From Marsupella aquatica (lineage: Eukaryota; Marchantiophyta), in contig OZ316891.1 in NCBI GenBank assembly GCA_973895155.1, forward strand, positions 20,274,001 to 20,338,000: a stretch of DNA of 64,000 bases, in the 5' to 3' direction. The translations under genes and the position numbers were made by a program. This document shows, one piece after another, positions 36,484 through 49,494 of the stretch. The notes under the pieces are model-generated. The model was not told the DNA's origin, made no database searches, and saw only the letters and a program-made list of their open reading frames with translations. The stretch's first letter is position 1. Every line of letters starts with the position of its first letter.

Positions 36484-37240
36484 GTTTTGGTGTCATATAT
36501 TTGTATTTCAATGTGTCTTATGAAGGGGCAGCCTGTGTATCATATACATTTTTAATTATTTTATGGACCCCATTAATTTTTAGTATTGTAAAGTATTTTG
36601 AACATATTTTGGCAGCCCCTTTATAAATTTTAATGTTTATAATTTATTAGAGATGAAATAAACGACTCCACCATTGGAACATTCTCATGAATGAGAGAAA
36701 TGATTCTAATTGTGTCTTAAGTTCTCTTCATGTCTTTCTTTTCTAAGTTTATAATTTTTATTGAAATGAATGTCATTCATGAGGACATTGAATTAAGTGC
36801 ACACATAGTACCATCCTTGATTATACTTTTCATTGCTCACTGTGCACCAATCCTTCTAGTTATGTTTTCATATTTTATTTATCACTACAAGACAAAAACT
36901 CAAGCATGTTCCAAGATGAACATGCTATATTCAAATCTAAATTTGTGAAGAAGTACAACAAGGGCAGCCCACGGAAGGGTGCCCTAAAACGAGTAAATGT
37001 TGATAATCATTACAACAAGAAGTTGAGAGTATGATGGGTTGATTAGTTAATAAGAGCCCAATGAAATGAGTGGGAGACTCATGCGCATGCTTGGCACGGA
37101 TAGTATGGACATGATTATTAATTTTCTCTTGAGATAGCATCAAGTTCGTTGTGTTCGAGAGAAGGGAACAATGCCCTCAAATATTGATCATCACAACAAC
37201 TGCAAAAGTGATGATGACTAATTCGTTTAAAAGTCTAAAG
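36484..37240. other. AT-rich intergenic stretch
   Basis: No gene or clear repeat is supported. Confidence 0.4.
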
Positions 37241-37249
37241 GAGTGAGTT

Positions 37250-37480
37250 GGTATGACGCAGTTAAGGCAGGTCTAGGTGTCCCCACCATATATGACACAA
37301 TCAAGCCAGGTCTGAGTGTCCCCACATAGCACACAAACAAGCAGATCTAAGTGTCCCCACCATATATATGACACAATTAAGCGCTTTAATTAAGCCAAGT
37401 TTAATTGTCCCCACCATATCATTTCCTAAGTGAGTCCGTATGACACAATTAAGCCGCGTCTAAAGTGTCCCCACCTTATG
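37250..37480. repeat. Five degenerate GTCCCCACC units
   Basis: A unit of roughly 40-70 bp contains GA(C/T)(A/G)CA(A/G)TTAAG, a GTCTA(A/G)-like element and AGTGTCCCCACCATAT. It recurs about five times with variable spacing. Confidence 0.65.
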
Positions 37481-38157
37481 TACAATAGCTAGACTATAAA
37501 CTTGCCGCCATGCTTTTTTGATAATATCCTAGCCTAGCTATCGTTATTTGAGATAGTCTTTTAGCATGAGACCTGTTCTTCCCATTCTGATGATGACTGG
37601 GATCCAAGGGGATTGTCATAACTCCCTCTAGAGAATGGGCTTTCACCACCTAAAAGGACAAGTACTCACTACAATTTAATCGAGTTGCAATTAATTGGTG
37701 AGAATGAAAATTAAAAATATGTCTATTGGTGTTCCGAAAGTACCTTTTCGAGACATTTAAAACACCACAAAAGTGGCTTCTGGGTAATCGTATTCAAAAC
37801 TAATAACAATCTGTGATTTAAACAAAACAAGTGGGTTAATCATGATATGAAATGACATAAAACACAATATATTGTCACATTCGGTGAATGTGCAAATGAC
37901 TACGACGCCCCCCAAAAAATTGTGACAAGTATGATTGACAGAAACCAATTCTTTTTCTCAGCTAAGCGTGGGTACTATATAATTATATCAGTGCAAAACA
38001 ACAAGAAGAGCCTTATCAAGTGACAGGATCCCAGAGGCAAGAAACCCAATAGTAGGAGGAACAACGGGAAAATCCAAAGTCAAAGAGCTGAAAAACCCAA
38101 AAGCCCCAAATGCCAAAAAACAAAAACCTTACTGAGCAACAATGTGAAACACCTCGT
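37481..38157. other. Intergenic, nothing recognised
   Basis: No gene is supported in this stretch. Confidence 0.35.
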
Positions 38158-39060
38158 AGAAGTGTGCAGTAAAATGCAAAGGAGAGTCACCGAGAGTGAT
38201 TTGACTAAAAACCCTAAAACTATTACCAACTGAAGTAAAGATAGAACAGCTGACACCTGTTTCTAGGAGACTCCTGTTTCTAAGAGAAATAGGTACTCAT
38301 TTGTACTCCCGTAGCTGCTCCATGTTTATGTACATGCAGCAAATGTCCTTGCAGCAAAAATATGCTCCAATGGACCACAAAATTGGTCTTTTGAAACCCT
38401 GATGGACCACATTCCCAAACTTTGAGTTAATTATAATAATTTGATATGCATAAATTCAAATTTTTTTATTGTTGAGTATGTTCTAGGGTAGTAAAGCTAC
38501 ACTGCCATCAAAGTGACAGTGAAAATTTGGCCATTTGGGTTGATTCAAATTATTCATCATGGAATGCAGAGAGGTAAATTCTTAAACTTAACACAGTTTC
38601 ATTGTGTTAATATAAAATATTAGGGTTAATTTGTGTTTTTGATGTCTCCTACTTCTCTAGTTGCCTCGCCGGTGAAAAACAAACAAACAAAATTTTAAGA
38701 TCCATAATCATCAAGTTGTAAGCCTGAAACTCCCATGGACCACCAAAATGTGGTCCACGGGAGCATTGTGTAAAACATGGTGGTCCATCCAGACTTCAAT
38801 TTAGTCGTTCCAGGCATTGCCAATTGTTTTTCATTTCCTTGGTCTAGGGGAATTAGTTCCGCCCTCATAGAGTTGTGGGGTAAAATGCATAGGAGAGATC
38901 CACTCTAAGTGATTTGACTAAAACTCCTAAAACCAATTACCAGCCCAACCAAAGATAGAACAGCTGACACCTGTTTCTATGAGAAATCGGTACTGATTTT
39001 GTACTACCGTAGCTGCTCCTTCTTTTATGTACACACCCTAAATCTCGTTGCAGAATTGCT
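38158..39060. repeat. ~190 bp direct-repeat pair
   Basis: Copies at about 38158-38365 and 38870-39055 share GTAAAATGCA(A/T)AGGAGAG, AGTGATTTGACTAAAA, AAAGATAGAACAGCTGACAC, CTGTTTCTA and CCGTAGCTGCTCC. Copy 2 of the 32925-type repeat (38375-38815) sits between them. The arrangement could be an old LTR pair with a foreign filling, or a segmental duplication. Confidence 0.6.
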
Positions 39061-39169
39061 CTAAAATTGTTTTTCATTTAATCGGTCTAAGGAATGAGTC
39101 TCCCACCATTCTCCACTACTGTACTCCTTAATAACCGTATCAGGAATTGATGAACTTATTAGCAGAAGA

Positions 39170-39815
39170 AACGTACCAAGGACTTGCTAAGGCAGTGATG
39201 CCTTCATTATTGGAGGGCGAGGATCCTGGAACACTGGGGCAAATCAATTGGATCATTCTTTAGTAGTAGTTTGGGTGTCTTCATCCTCAGTTTGATGGGC
39301 TTCTTCGGCAAGCTGCCCGGGATGTTCATGGCCGAATGGGTCCCACCGGACCCCCGCTTTCTATTTTGACCACGCACTTTCGCCAACGCATTTCAGTCAC
39401 CTTACAGCGTGCTCAAGCTCGGGCCATCTATCGTCGATCTCTTACAGTGGGTGCTAGTGTGCCTCCGCAGCGGCTAGCTCCCCTTGAGGATGTTCCAATC
39501 CCACTTGCCGATCTAGTTTTGACTCTTGATGTGGACCATTAACTTTTTGCCACAATCGGTAGGAATGATGAGGACCTCGGTCCGCTTGGGTTAGTTTTAG
39601 TCTCTCTCTCTTTCTTGGTTTTTAGGGGTTCCCTATTGTTCATTTCTTACTTTTAGTTCCTCTTTCTTGGTGTTTAGTGGTTCCCTTTTGCTCACTTCTT
39701 TTTCGATTGGTTTTGTCCACTTGGGCCCTCTTTTGTTTGTTCATTTGTACTCTGTTTGGTCCCTTTGTATATAAAAAGTGTGTATATTTTTTTTTAATAT
39801 TTTTTTTTAGTAGTT
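39170..39815 (+). mobile_element. Probable 3' end of another LINE-like element
   Basis: A GC-richer block with a 68-codon frame (39336-39542, containing LQRAQARAIYRRS) is followed by ~240 bp of T-rich sequence typical of plant LINE 3' UTRs, then a mixed A/T tail at about 39770-39810. I could not find a target-site duplication, so boundaries are uncertain. Confidence 0.4.
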
Positions 39816-40535
39816 CACTGTCAAGTATTTGAGAATTAAATTCTCCAGGCCCACCGAATTTTCGGTCCATTGATGGCGCCCAGATCGAAGATCAGAGTTG
39901 CATGATATTATGATGCCAATACCAGTAAGGTAAACCCCATCTGCAAGAGGGAGTAATGTGAATAATCCTGGAGGGGCTATCATCCCTGAGTATACCCCCA
40001 AGTGAATTTTTGATATATTCCCATTATCCTAAGTTACCAAAAGTAAGCCCCCAGAAATATTTTTGACATATTATGTTTATTAGCTCACACGTATTCTCAT
40101 TCAAATTTGAGAATGGTGGCACACAGTTTGGTGGAGACTCACTCACAGAGTAATGTCTAGAGTAATGTCTGAACACTAACAAACAAAATTCACTACTAGT
40201 GTATATCAATACCCAACTCTTGTTGTCTGCCTAGCTGGTGGTCTTCGCCTCTGTGGCTTCTCTAATACACACGTATTTAAAGAAAAACGAAAACAAACAA
40301 AAAACAAAAAACCCAACTCTCCCTTGCAGTCCACTTCGTGCATTGAATCCAGTTACAGGAACTTGAGACCCATTCAAATATGGTATCTACTGTAGTGATC
40401 CTCCATGGCGAGACCCAAGTGAATACCAAAGTGCAATGCTTTCTTTTTTTTCTAGAAGCGATCCAAACATTTCCAAACTATCAATGATTCTTTCATGATC
40501 ATAGCTTAGTAAGAATTTGGTCTGAGTGCCCCCCA
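39816..40535. other. Intergenic, nothing recognised
   Basis: No supported gene or repeat. Confidence 0.35.
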
Positions 40536-40690
40536 GTTTGTACTGAATCATCAGCAGGCCAAGCCAGGAAGGAAGCTATGGTGCTGGTTGTGCTGGACTG
40601 TTAATTGAAAGCCACCATGAGGATGAGTTTGTACTGAATCATCAGCAGACCAAGCCAAGCCAGGAAGGAAGCTATGGTGCTGGCTGCTTG
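40536..40690. repeat. ~90 bp tandem duplication
   Basis: AGTTTGTACTGAATCATCAG, then GCCAAGCCAGGAAGGAAGC and TATGGTGCTGG, occurs at about 40536 and 40627. The second copy gains an extra AAGCC. Confidence 0.85.
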
Positions 40691-42029
40691 TGCTCGACTG
40701 GTTAGCCGACCAGAGCTGCCGCTGAAACAAACGATCGTGCACGGACGTACCGATCGTATATTGACGCATTGTTGTAGAAGGCAACTGCCCGCAACTCAGA
40801 ACTGCTTTAAAATTCAATTGCATGGTTGCTCTACTTATCATTGGAGGAAACTAAGGGCTCGATCAGCAGCTCACCATGATTATAGTAGAGAATAGTGGCC
40901 AATAGGTTGCAGCATGCACAAACAATTTGCTCCACAAAACAAGTTGACTTGTCAGATAGACTGATACCTAGCGAGTGGACATTCACCTTCATAAGCTGTA
41001 GCTGATGATGATAGCAAAAGTAACATGGGTTCGTCCAGAATGATGTACGTGACTCGACGACCTGCGAATCAATTCACGTAGGACTGAACCAGCTGTGGAG
41101 TTAATTGCAGATTCGATCTTCGTAGCTAGCTGAAATTAACAGCATCCACCTGAATCTCTTTGCAGGCTTGGATTAATGTGCACGGAAGCTTTCCTGGCCA
41201 GCATTTATTTGATTCCCAAGTAGCACTGCGGGTTCGACAGCCAGTCGAGGTGTTAAAGCACGAAGTGCAGCCTCTCGACATTCACAATTTCACATTACAA
41301 TCCTCCTCTATTTGAAAAGCTCGAGACGATCGAGGATTCATTGGCTGGAGAATTTATATGAGTCTGACCGATTGTGCAGTGCTTTCAGTTTCTGAGTTGA
41401 CCGCAAGCTAGGCAAGATCCCCGTACAAACTCTAGAAAATGATCGATCAACCATATATAACAGTTGTTTCCGGACCTCAACTAGCTTGCACACGCACACA
41501 AGCCCATCGTGGGACTCAAGGCTGATCCGTAAATTGTGGGTCCATGCCAGCTGCTCAGTTCGTCGTTCACTTCACCTTCGTCTTCGATCAGTCCCTCTCT
41601 CGTCAACATTGCAGGAAGTGCTTCGAGGTCAAAATCATTGCTGCGAGAAGATTCCGAGCTTGAGATATGAGACAGGATGCATATATATATATATATAGTA
41701 AGATTGCATTCTTAATGTAATTAGTGCTAGCTGGAGATTGACTAACCTAGCCTGGAGGAACTGGTGTTATAAATTCGGCATCTCCGTAGAGTGAGCTCCC
41801 TCGAATGGAAATCAGTACATGCAGGTCAGTATAGGACTCTCTGCTTAGAGCTAGCTACAGTAGCTATTCTTGCCTACACTGAGATGAGATGCTGGCCGGT
41901 CTGGTTGCAAGCAGAAGGGTCAGCGTTTCTGTGTTGCACGTAAGCATGAGCTACGGATGACGAGTCACTGAATGAAATCTTTGGGAGTCTCAATCTCCGA
42001 CAACTTTCGTAGATTTTCATAGTTGAGGA
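40691..42029. other. Upstream region of the lipase gene
   Basis: No gene is supported. Small palindromes such as GCTAGC and GATCGATC are frequent, and an (AT)n microsatellite lies at about 41680-41697. The stretch should include the lipase promoter. Confidence 0.4.
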
Positions 42030-45000
42030 ATGGATTTCGTGAGTAGTTCGGATACTCAATCATGGCTGAAGGTTAATAAGGCGAAGAAAAGAGCAATGGT
42101 TACTCCGTGGGCAGTACTGGTATGGCTGCCCTTCACCTTAATGCTATTTGGCAGTGGTATAAGAGATCATGACCAGATTTTCTTCGTTGGGGCAAATGGT
42201 TGGAGTACCACAAGCTTGTGTGCTGCCTTCGTGGACGGCACTGGATACCCTTGCATCGAGCACAGTGTAAGAACGAGGGCATTCCATAATGCAATTCTTC
42301 TCCTCTTTGGCGGTCCATGAACTCTAGGCAAACGTAATCTATCAGCCAGCTTAATCCATAACACCTGTAGTTACTGAGTATTTTTTCTATTCACATACCA
42401 ACAGCTACAGTAGCTATCGTGAAACGGAAGTGTACGCCGTGCGATTCTCTGGTAGAATCCAGCCGCACATTCAGTCAGTTGCAATAATTATAACTCCTCA
42501 TGCATGATTGCTCAAACTGTTTGCAGCTAGCTCCGATGGAAATTTGTCCAATCTAGAGTACTGTTTTGGCTGAGAGTCTCTTACTGGGGCTCGAGAAACT
42601 CAACATGAAAACACTGTCTAGCTATACCTTACTGATCCTTCTGCATATGTGTGGGCTTCGAGTGGAAGTTTATGGAATTGTCGTCCGCACGCAAGCTAAT
42701 CCTCATATCTGGGTATCTCTATCTGTGTGCAGGTCCAAACAGAGGACGGATACCTGCTCGGTCTGCAAAATATTCCATACGGATTGGAGAACTCTGGGGA
42801 TAACAGCAGCCGTCCTCCGGTCTTTCTACAGCATGGCGTGCTCCAGGTCAGTAAGCTGGCCTGGTCGACTTGACCCACGAGTTGGACACGTTGTGTGATT
42901 ACGGAATAGACGAGAGGGATCTCAGGGGCTGCATCCGAAGCAGATCTCCCCTGTTGAAAACCCCTCACCGCTAAAAGGAGTCTAAAATTTCTTCAAAGGA
43001 AACGTGTCATGGCACTGTAGTAGTCAATGATCTCTTCTGATTGCACCAAACTTCTATCGATCAAATTTTACGAGCTCGGTCCAACTATTTTTCGTTGGGA
43101 TGAGTCCGTGTATTTGAGGATCATCCCGGGATCAATTACGTGTTTTTGGTGACTTTCGTTACCAAATCGTTGGATGCTTTGATGGATGGCTGCAGGATGG
43201 GGATGATTGGGTTCTGAATTCTCCAGACCAGGCACTAGCCTACTTGATGGCGGACGCAGGCTATGACGTATGGATCGGAAATACTCGAAATACTCGTTGG
43301 AGTCATGGGCATGTCTCGCTCTCCCAGGATTCTCAGGCATGAATCTTGAATCCCATATAATCACTGTAGACGCAATACTTTCTCAGCCTGGCTGCGGAAA
43401 CTTCCGATCAACTTTGCGAGAGTCAAGTTCTCGGAGACACGTCGATGTAGAGATTAGATCAACTTGCCCTGTTTCTGAGGTTCTCAACTGGAGTTGAATT
43501 CTAGTTATTTTGTATAGAGTTAGATGATGCATGCAAATTTTTCTCGGAAACTATGACCGAGGTTTTGAATTATTGAATCGAACGAGGGTCAATGTGGTCA
43601 TGTCGTAAGTGACAATGCTCTGGACCTGGTCCACACCAATCCACCTCGAACTCTATCGTTACAGCAGCATGGGTGCAAGAATGGGCTACCAGATTGCCAG
43701 CCACTTATATGAATTCCTTTCGCTTTATGGCCCGCTCTCGGGCACGTTTACCACGTACCGATCTAGACACTCATCCATTCATTCATCTTAAAGTGTGAAC
43801 CCCGGGTTTGAATCGTTTTTTTGTTTTTGCCTCGAAATAACCAAATGAATTCTATTCAAATAGCCAACATTGTTTGTTGGGTTTGAATCTTCTTATCGAA
43901 TTGAAATTGTCAGTTTCATGGCGAATAGTCGGCTCTGTGCAGGATTATTGGAACTGGACTTGGGCCGAGCTTGCCGCATATGACTTGCCCGCATCTCTCT
44001 CCTACGTGTACCAAATGACGAACACTAAACTGTGTTATGTTGGCCACTCCATGGTAATTGCCTGCTCTTTCCTGCGATGCGAAACATGCGTCTGGCTTTT
44101 GCGTAAGAAGTCTAGATCAGATCTTCTTTCAGCGGAGTTTGAATGGAAAGTGTCCATGGGATTGAGTTTCACAACGCCAATAGTTTTGGGTACCGAGTAC
44201 TAGATTTCTAGATCTTATCTCGTCACGGATGATGTGAGTTTCTGTGATTTTCTGCTTTTTCTCTGTGAGATCTTCAAATTGCTCTCCTGGATAACAAGAA
44301 AGCAAATCGTTTACTGAGCAACAGCCTCCGTTGTCAGGGGACGTTAACAGTGCTCGCAGCGCTTTCAGAATCGCAATCTGGGGTGGGTGAAACGCTTCGT
44401 GCAGTTGCACTGCTAAGCCCCATTGCTTATTTGGGTAACATATCCTCGGCCTTGGTACAAGCAGCAGCCAAGCTCTACATAGATATAGTAAGGATTTTAT
44501 GAAATTCTTTCGTCCTTCGACAATCATGCTTCCAAGGGTGCTACCCTTGAGAAATTAAAACGCGTAGGGGTTTGAATTCTCGGTAACTAGTTTCAAAACT
44601 AGAATTCTCGATAACTAATTTCGAAACTAGATTTTCTCCTGTACTTGCGAAATAAGCAGACGTGCGAGAATGACTATGTGTGGGTAGAGTTTGCAAGTCG
44701 CTGATCTTTCCGTTATCTACAGGTTTTTCAACAATTTGGTCTCGCAGAGTTTTCTGTTTCAAAGTAAGTGTAAAGCAATTCTATCCTGGCTTTCATAAAC
44801 ATCACGTCAGTTAAGACATTTTGAGCCATTGTTTCTGTCGTATTTAATTTCATCTAACATGTGGCCTATTGAGCTTTTTTCATGGACAGCCCTGTGGGGT
44901 TGGAGCTGATCTCCCTGGCATGTAGCTTACCGGATATTCAGTGCGGAGACTTGCTTTCAACAATAACGGGTATTTAATATATTGCAGGGATTCTGTTTTT

Positions 45001-45713
45001 CTTCATTGAAAAGCTTTCATGCCCAGTTGTTTCACAGATCATGTCAATGTCTTTGCGTAAAATGTGGGCAATCCATAGTATGGCTCAGCACAGACTGTTT
45101 GCTCATGGCAGGGTTCAATTGTTGTCTAAATACCTCGCGAATCGACTACTACTTGTCGTTTGAACCTCAACCAACATCTCTGAAAAACATGGTTCATTTC
45201 GCACAAAGTAAGAAATACTGCCTTCCTTTATCTCTCTTCTGCACTTCTGCTTTCCAAATATGACAATTTGCTGTCCGGGTTAGAGATTTTCCACCTCGGT
45301 TCATGACGTTGAGTCTAATCAATTGAAGATTTTTCTTTCCCCTCTCTAACTGTGAATTCATTCTGTGTGCACGTCCATAACCGGCTCCAGTGGTTAGGAC
45401 AGGAACATTTGCGAAGTATGACTATGGTCAAGACGACAACAAGGCCAAATACAATCAGCCTACCCCACCAGCCTACGATGTTTCGCAAATAGAGAAATCG
45501 ATTGCCATGTTCATCGCGTATGGAGGGAACGATGCAATAGGCGATCCGGAAGATGTCGGACGTGTTCTCCCGGCGCTTTCTCCAGACAGGCTCCTCGAAG
45601 TTCTCTATCTGCCAGATTATGCACACACAGACTTCTTTCTCTCGAATACTGCATATATGGACCTTTACCCTCGTATCATCACCTTCTTCCAAACTCTTCC
45701 AAACTCTCAGTGA
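42030..45713 (+). CDS. Acidic (lysosomal-type) triacylglycerol lipase
   Basis: Alpha/beta-hydrolase of the acid lipase family (LIPA/gastric type), similar to Arabidopsis triacylglycerol lipase 1/2, which hydrolyses ester bonds of acylglycerols. Nine exons: 42030-42266, 42733-42846, 43196-43336, 43943-44053, 44338-44487, 44723-44763, 44890-44969, 45112-45207, 45391-45713. They total 430 residues with all phases closing. The N terminus holds a hydrophobic stretch (about 24-42) acting as signal peptide or anchor. The true start may be Met23 at 42096. The oxyanion motif HGV is at 113-115. The nucleophile is Ser200 in GHSMG, with Gly201 encoded by the next exon. Asp371 in GGND and His402 in YAHTDF complete the triad. 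Paired cysteines in SLCAA and YPCIEH recall family disulfides. Intron 3 (43337-43942) uses a GC donor. Confidence 0.92.
44570..44635. repeat. 31 bp tandem duplication in lipase intron 5
   Basis: GAATTCTCG(G/A)TAACTA(G/A)TTTC is repeated in tandem inside the intron between exons 5 and 6. Confidence 0.8.
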
Positions 45714-47044
45714 AATTTGTGACACTCTGGACATAGCCGAGTGCAGATTGCTTAACAGGGAAGGGCCACCGTCATCTCAATTGCACAGTATGTCACTGTA
45801 GATCTCACCATCTCAATGGCAGCCTGAACACATTGGACCTGTCGTTATGCTGTAACTCCCATTTCTGGCTCGAACAGGCTACCCCTCTCCCATCTCACTC
45901 TTCTTTCTTGCGGAAAACTCTCTTGGACTCATGGGAGTTTGATCTGTCATTTCTGTGTGCGAGAATCTAAGATGAAATGAAGATGATTTAGATGGCTGGC
46001 CCGGCTCTGCCAGGACATTTGAAAGACGGTCGGAGCGGCCTGTTTGGGAACTTTGACACAAGACCAGGTCGTCACTCAGGTGAACTGGGTGTCAAGTTAA
46101 TGAGTTAGAAACTAGGCAGGATTGACTTCGATACTTGTTGAGGCGTAGACTTGCATTTTTAGGCAGGATTAACTTCGATTTTACTAGGCCGTGAAGGCTC
46201 TCAATACAGTCCAATTTGAAAACACTCAAGATAACTAGTGGACTATATGGTCCTAATATATGTCAAAAACGAGGGCCCTAGTCCTTGCATCTGCAATAAA
46301 GTTGCAAAGAATCACTGCTATGGAAGGTCGAAGTGCTCTGGAATTTCACACAAATAGTGATTCGCTGTTGACATTTCCCCCTTTGCTGACATTGCAGTTC
46401 CGTATAACGGGACAGATTGGCGTTGTCAACAAGAAGACACTTTCCTACTCTAGCGAGAGTCATTATTTACTTCCTTGAATGACATCCATAATCCAAGGTG
46501 CAAGGAGTAGGGGCTTTGTGTAGGTGTCATAAGAGTGACAATAGAACAAAGCGGGCAAACTGCAAGCATGATATGTCAATGAATCTTCAAACAGAGAATG
46601 CAAATTATTAATCAAACCAACTTTTCAAGGCCATTTTCTGTGGTGGCAAGATTATGATCAGGTCAAACTCACAATATCTTGAAATACAAAAACAAGAATT
46701 TCACGTTATTATACATTTCGTGTTGAATTCCTGTGAATCTACAGTACAGTACTTGAATCTACGTTTCCTAAACTGTGCATTAAATGGCAGAGTCTGCTAG
46801 ACAAAACTGCAGTAAAGAACACTCCACCCTACTTAAACATGTTTAAAAACACTCTCTCCTTTTGAGCACGTTGCATCATCCAAAATCTTTACAAGCAACC
46901 GTACTATTGCCATTGAGTCCAAATGGATCTCGATAAAACCGAAGAAATTTGCTAGCAACAGAAGCCTACATGTAGAATCTCGTCTTAAGAGGTTACTTCT
47001 CAAAAATTCTCCGCTTTGCCTCGCTGTACACGAAAGATCTCCCT
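45714..47044. other. Convergent intergenic region
   Basis: Separates the 3' ends of the lipase gene and the minus-strand tail-anchored gene. A short duplicate, AGGCAGGATT(G/A)ACTTCGAT, occurs near 46113 and 46162. No gene is supported. Confidence 0.4.
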
Positions 47045-48584
47045 TCACGATGATCGGAAGAACTTTGTCCAGATAATGATAAAGAAAACGCACAGAAACA
47101 CAAAAAGGATAACATGCATCAGATGATTTGAGCCATTTTGAATGATACTTCTGTTCATCCTTTTCATAGTGCTCCTTATTCCTGCTTGTGCTTTGACCAT
47201 CGTGCTCTCCTGAACAATCAAACCCAGAACAATATCACCACCAGCAGGAACGGTTACAACGAGCTTGGAACACATAACCTCTATGCACATTGGATGATAT
47301 GAAGAATCATATTTTAAGCAAAGCATTTTCCAGATCCTAGCTAAGCCACTTCAACCATTCTCATAGGAGCACCGCTACACTCTGATCTAAGAGGACATCC
47401 GCATTTGCCGTGTCGTGGCGAGTGGCACATAAGATAAATTTACCACTTCAAAATTAATTTAAAAATCAAGTTTATATGCCTAGAACTGTAACTAATGTCA
47501 GAGAGCAACACAGCGTAGAAGTCACAGTCAATATGGCATTCTTGAGGACCATTCAAACTTACAAGCTGGTTGAGTAGCTCATTTTGAAACTTCGTCTCAC
47601 TTTCAATAACCTGAGCGACCTGCATCGCAGAACAAACATCGTCATCGAGCCATAGAGGATTTTTCGAAAAGATATAAACCCACGCTCCTTCCTGGTGAAT
47701 GTGAATTTCAACAGGAAGCACTTGACCCTCGAATAAAAAGGGAAGCTCAGTTGAAACACTTCTTTACATCACTGTAGCAAAATCCATTCCACAGCAGTAT
47801 TTCCAGATGTTATTGAGGTGCTCCTTCAATCCCCACCAGCATTCTCTACTTTTCTTGAAGTGCAGCTCCCTTCCTTATATTCCAGGTGAGGCAAAGAGGC
47901 AGTGATAGCATTTTGAACTGAAACAATTTGCAAGTCGATTGAGATCTCTAATCTGCTCTCTTAACGTTAACATGTCTTGAATCATGTTGTAATAAAACTC
48001 ATGCAGCTGGTCCATCTGCTCCGTTATCATTAGAACATGATCAAGCCAGCGACAAGGCCAAGACATGTCCTTGGTGCAGTATGCCATCAAAACAAACCAA
48101 TTTTAACACTTTCAAAAAAATCCGAAAACATACATGCTTCAGCCGATGAACTTTATCACGCAAACCAGTGATTTCCTCGTCAACGTCACGCTGGATAGGG
48201 TCCACTCTCACTGAAAGCTGCCCGTCATTCAGGCTTGGATATCTGCCACTGAGCTTGTCTCTGTAGAATTCTCCGAATCCCAACATTTCATCAAATGAAA
48301 GGTTTTTGAGGAGAGTCTTCAAATATTTCAATCAATCAAACGTTATGAACTTCAATTCTCAAGAAAATTGAGCAAAACTTCGACGAGTTTCAAAACATTC
48401 ATTTTTGAAAGCAAAAGGGCTATGAGTCGGATAGCATTAATAGCATCTGAATTACTCCACAATTACTAGTCTACACCAAGCAGACAACAAAATGCCACAT
48501 TCTTGCATCGTTGGGAGCTAAACAAGATGTCTTGTAGATCCAGATGTACCTGCTGCTGTACGGAATTCTGGGCTTGACAGACAT
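47045..48584 (-). CDS. Unrecognised tail-anchored protein with coiled-coil segment
   Basis: I do not recognise the family. Well-supported coding segments, read from high to low coordinates, are 48134-48316 (LLKNLSFDEMLGFGEFYRD to DKVHRLKH, 61 codons), about 47911-48069 (amphipathic, EQMDQLHEFYYNMIQDM to LREQIRDLNRL), 47563-47758 (FLFEGQVLPVEIHIHQEGAW then SKNPLWLDDDVC, 65 codons) and 47045-47278 (77 codons, ending in a ~22-residue hydrophobic helix before KFFRSS and the stop). A C-terminal membrane helix after a predicted coiled coil resembles a tail-anchored ER or Golgi protein, possibly SNARE-like. A first exon starting MSVKPRIPYSS at 48584 is plausible, but its donor phase does not fit the next segment. 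The junction between the second and third segments also remains unresolved. Confidence 0.6.
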
Positions 48585-49494
48585 TTCTCCCTGATCACTG
48601 TAGTCAGTACAATTACAATCGATGTCCAACTCCAAGAAATTGTGCTGGAGATTCAGTCCAGTCCTTGCAAACGTCCAGACGCGCTCTGGCCACACTCCTT
48701 GCCCATCAGAGGATTATCGAAGAATCCCTGCAAATTTGTTCAAGACGAATTTGGTGACGAAGACTGAACGACATATTTTACGACGAGCCCAAACGAACGC
48801 AAGTGTCCAGATATTTCATCTCAAGCTCACGTTTGGATTTGTTTTTCGACGTCCAAGCTCGAACCCTAATTTTGGTGAGGGCTCTCGGGGCAAGCAGGAA
48901 AAGTTACAGGTGCAGGCTTACAAACAAGGCGGCAGAATTACGAAGCAGGTCGGGCAATTTGCACCCTAAGAGTTGACAACATTGCTGTTCGAAAAAGATA
49001 ATGATCTTTGGGATATTCTGATCGAGTGGGCGTATTGAAGGCTGCCAAAGGTACTTCAGAGACGGCTAAACGAAAGCTCGAGATAAAAATGGATCACGCA
49101 CTGCAGGTCTTCAAGCCACTGGATGTAAAACTGCAGTAGAGCAGAACTCACCAACAGAGCAGAGTTGATGGCACCAATTGTAGTAGAAGGAAGCTCCCGG
49201 CCTAAATCGCACCAGTGGGCTAGCTCTCTACTGCATCCATCTGCTCTTGTTAGGCAATTGCCCCCAAATCATCCATCAGACAGAAACAGCTTCAAAAACA
49301 TTTCAGTCTCTCCAAGGAAAACGTTGTATCAGTCATGTACAGTACTTATTGTGGTCTTGAGTCCGGCAACTACTATAGTTCACACCTCCATCAAATTATT
49401 AATGATGATGCTGATCTGTGAAGGCAGACAAAAACTATTTCATCGAATTGCTCGAAAAGCTTTGGCAGTCTCTAAAGAATTCTTATGAGGAAGT
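48585..49494. other. Upstream region of the tail-anchored gene
   Basis: Open frames at 48622-48969 and 49165-49488 (plus) match nothing known. No gene is supported. Confidence 0.35.

Noticed and set aside
42566-42898. 110-codon plus-strand frame over lipase exon 2
   Set aside because: It reads exon 2 in the wrong frame. The frame giving VQTEDGYLL and FLQHGVL is the lipase one.
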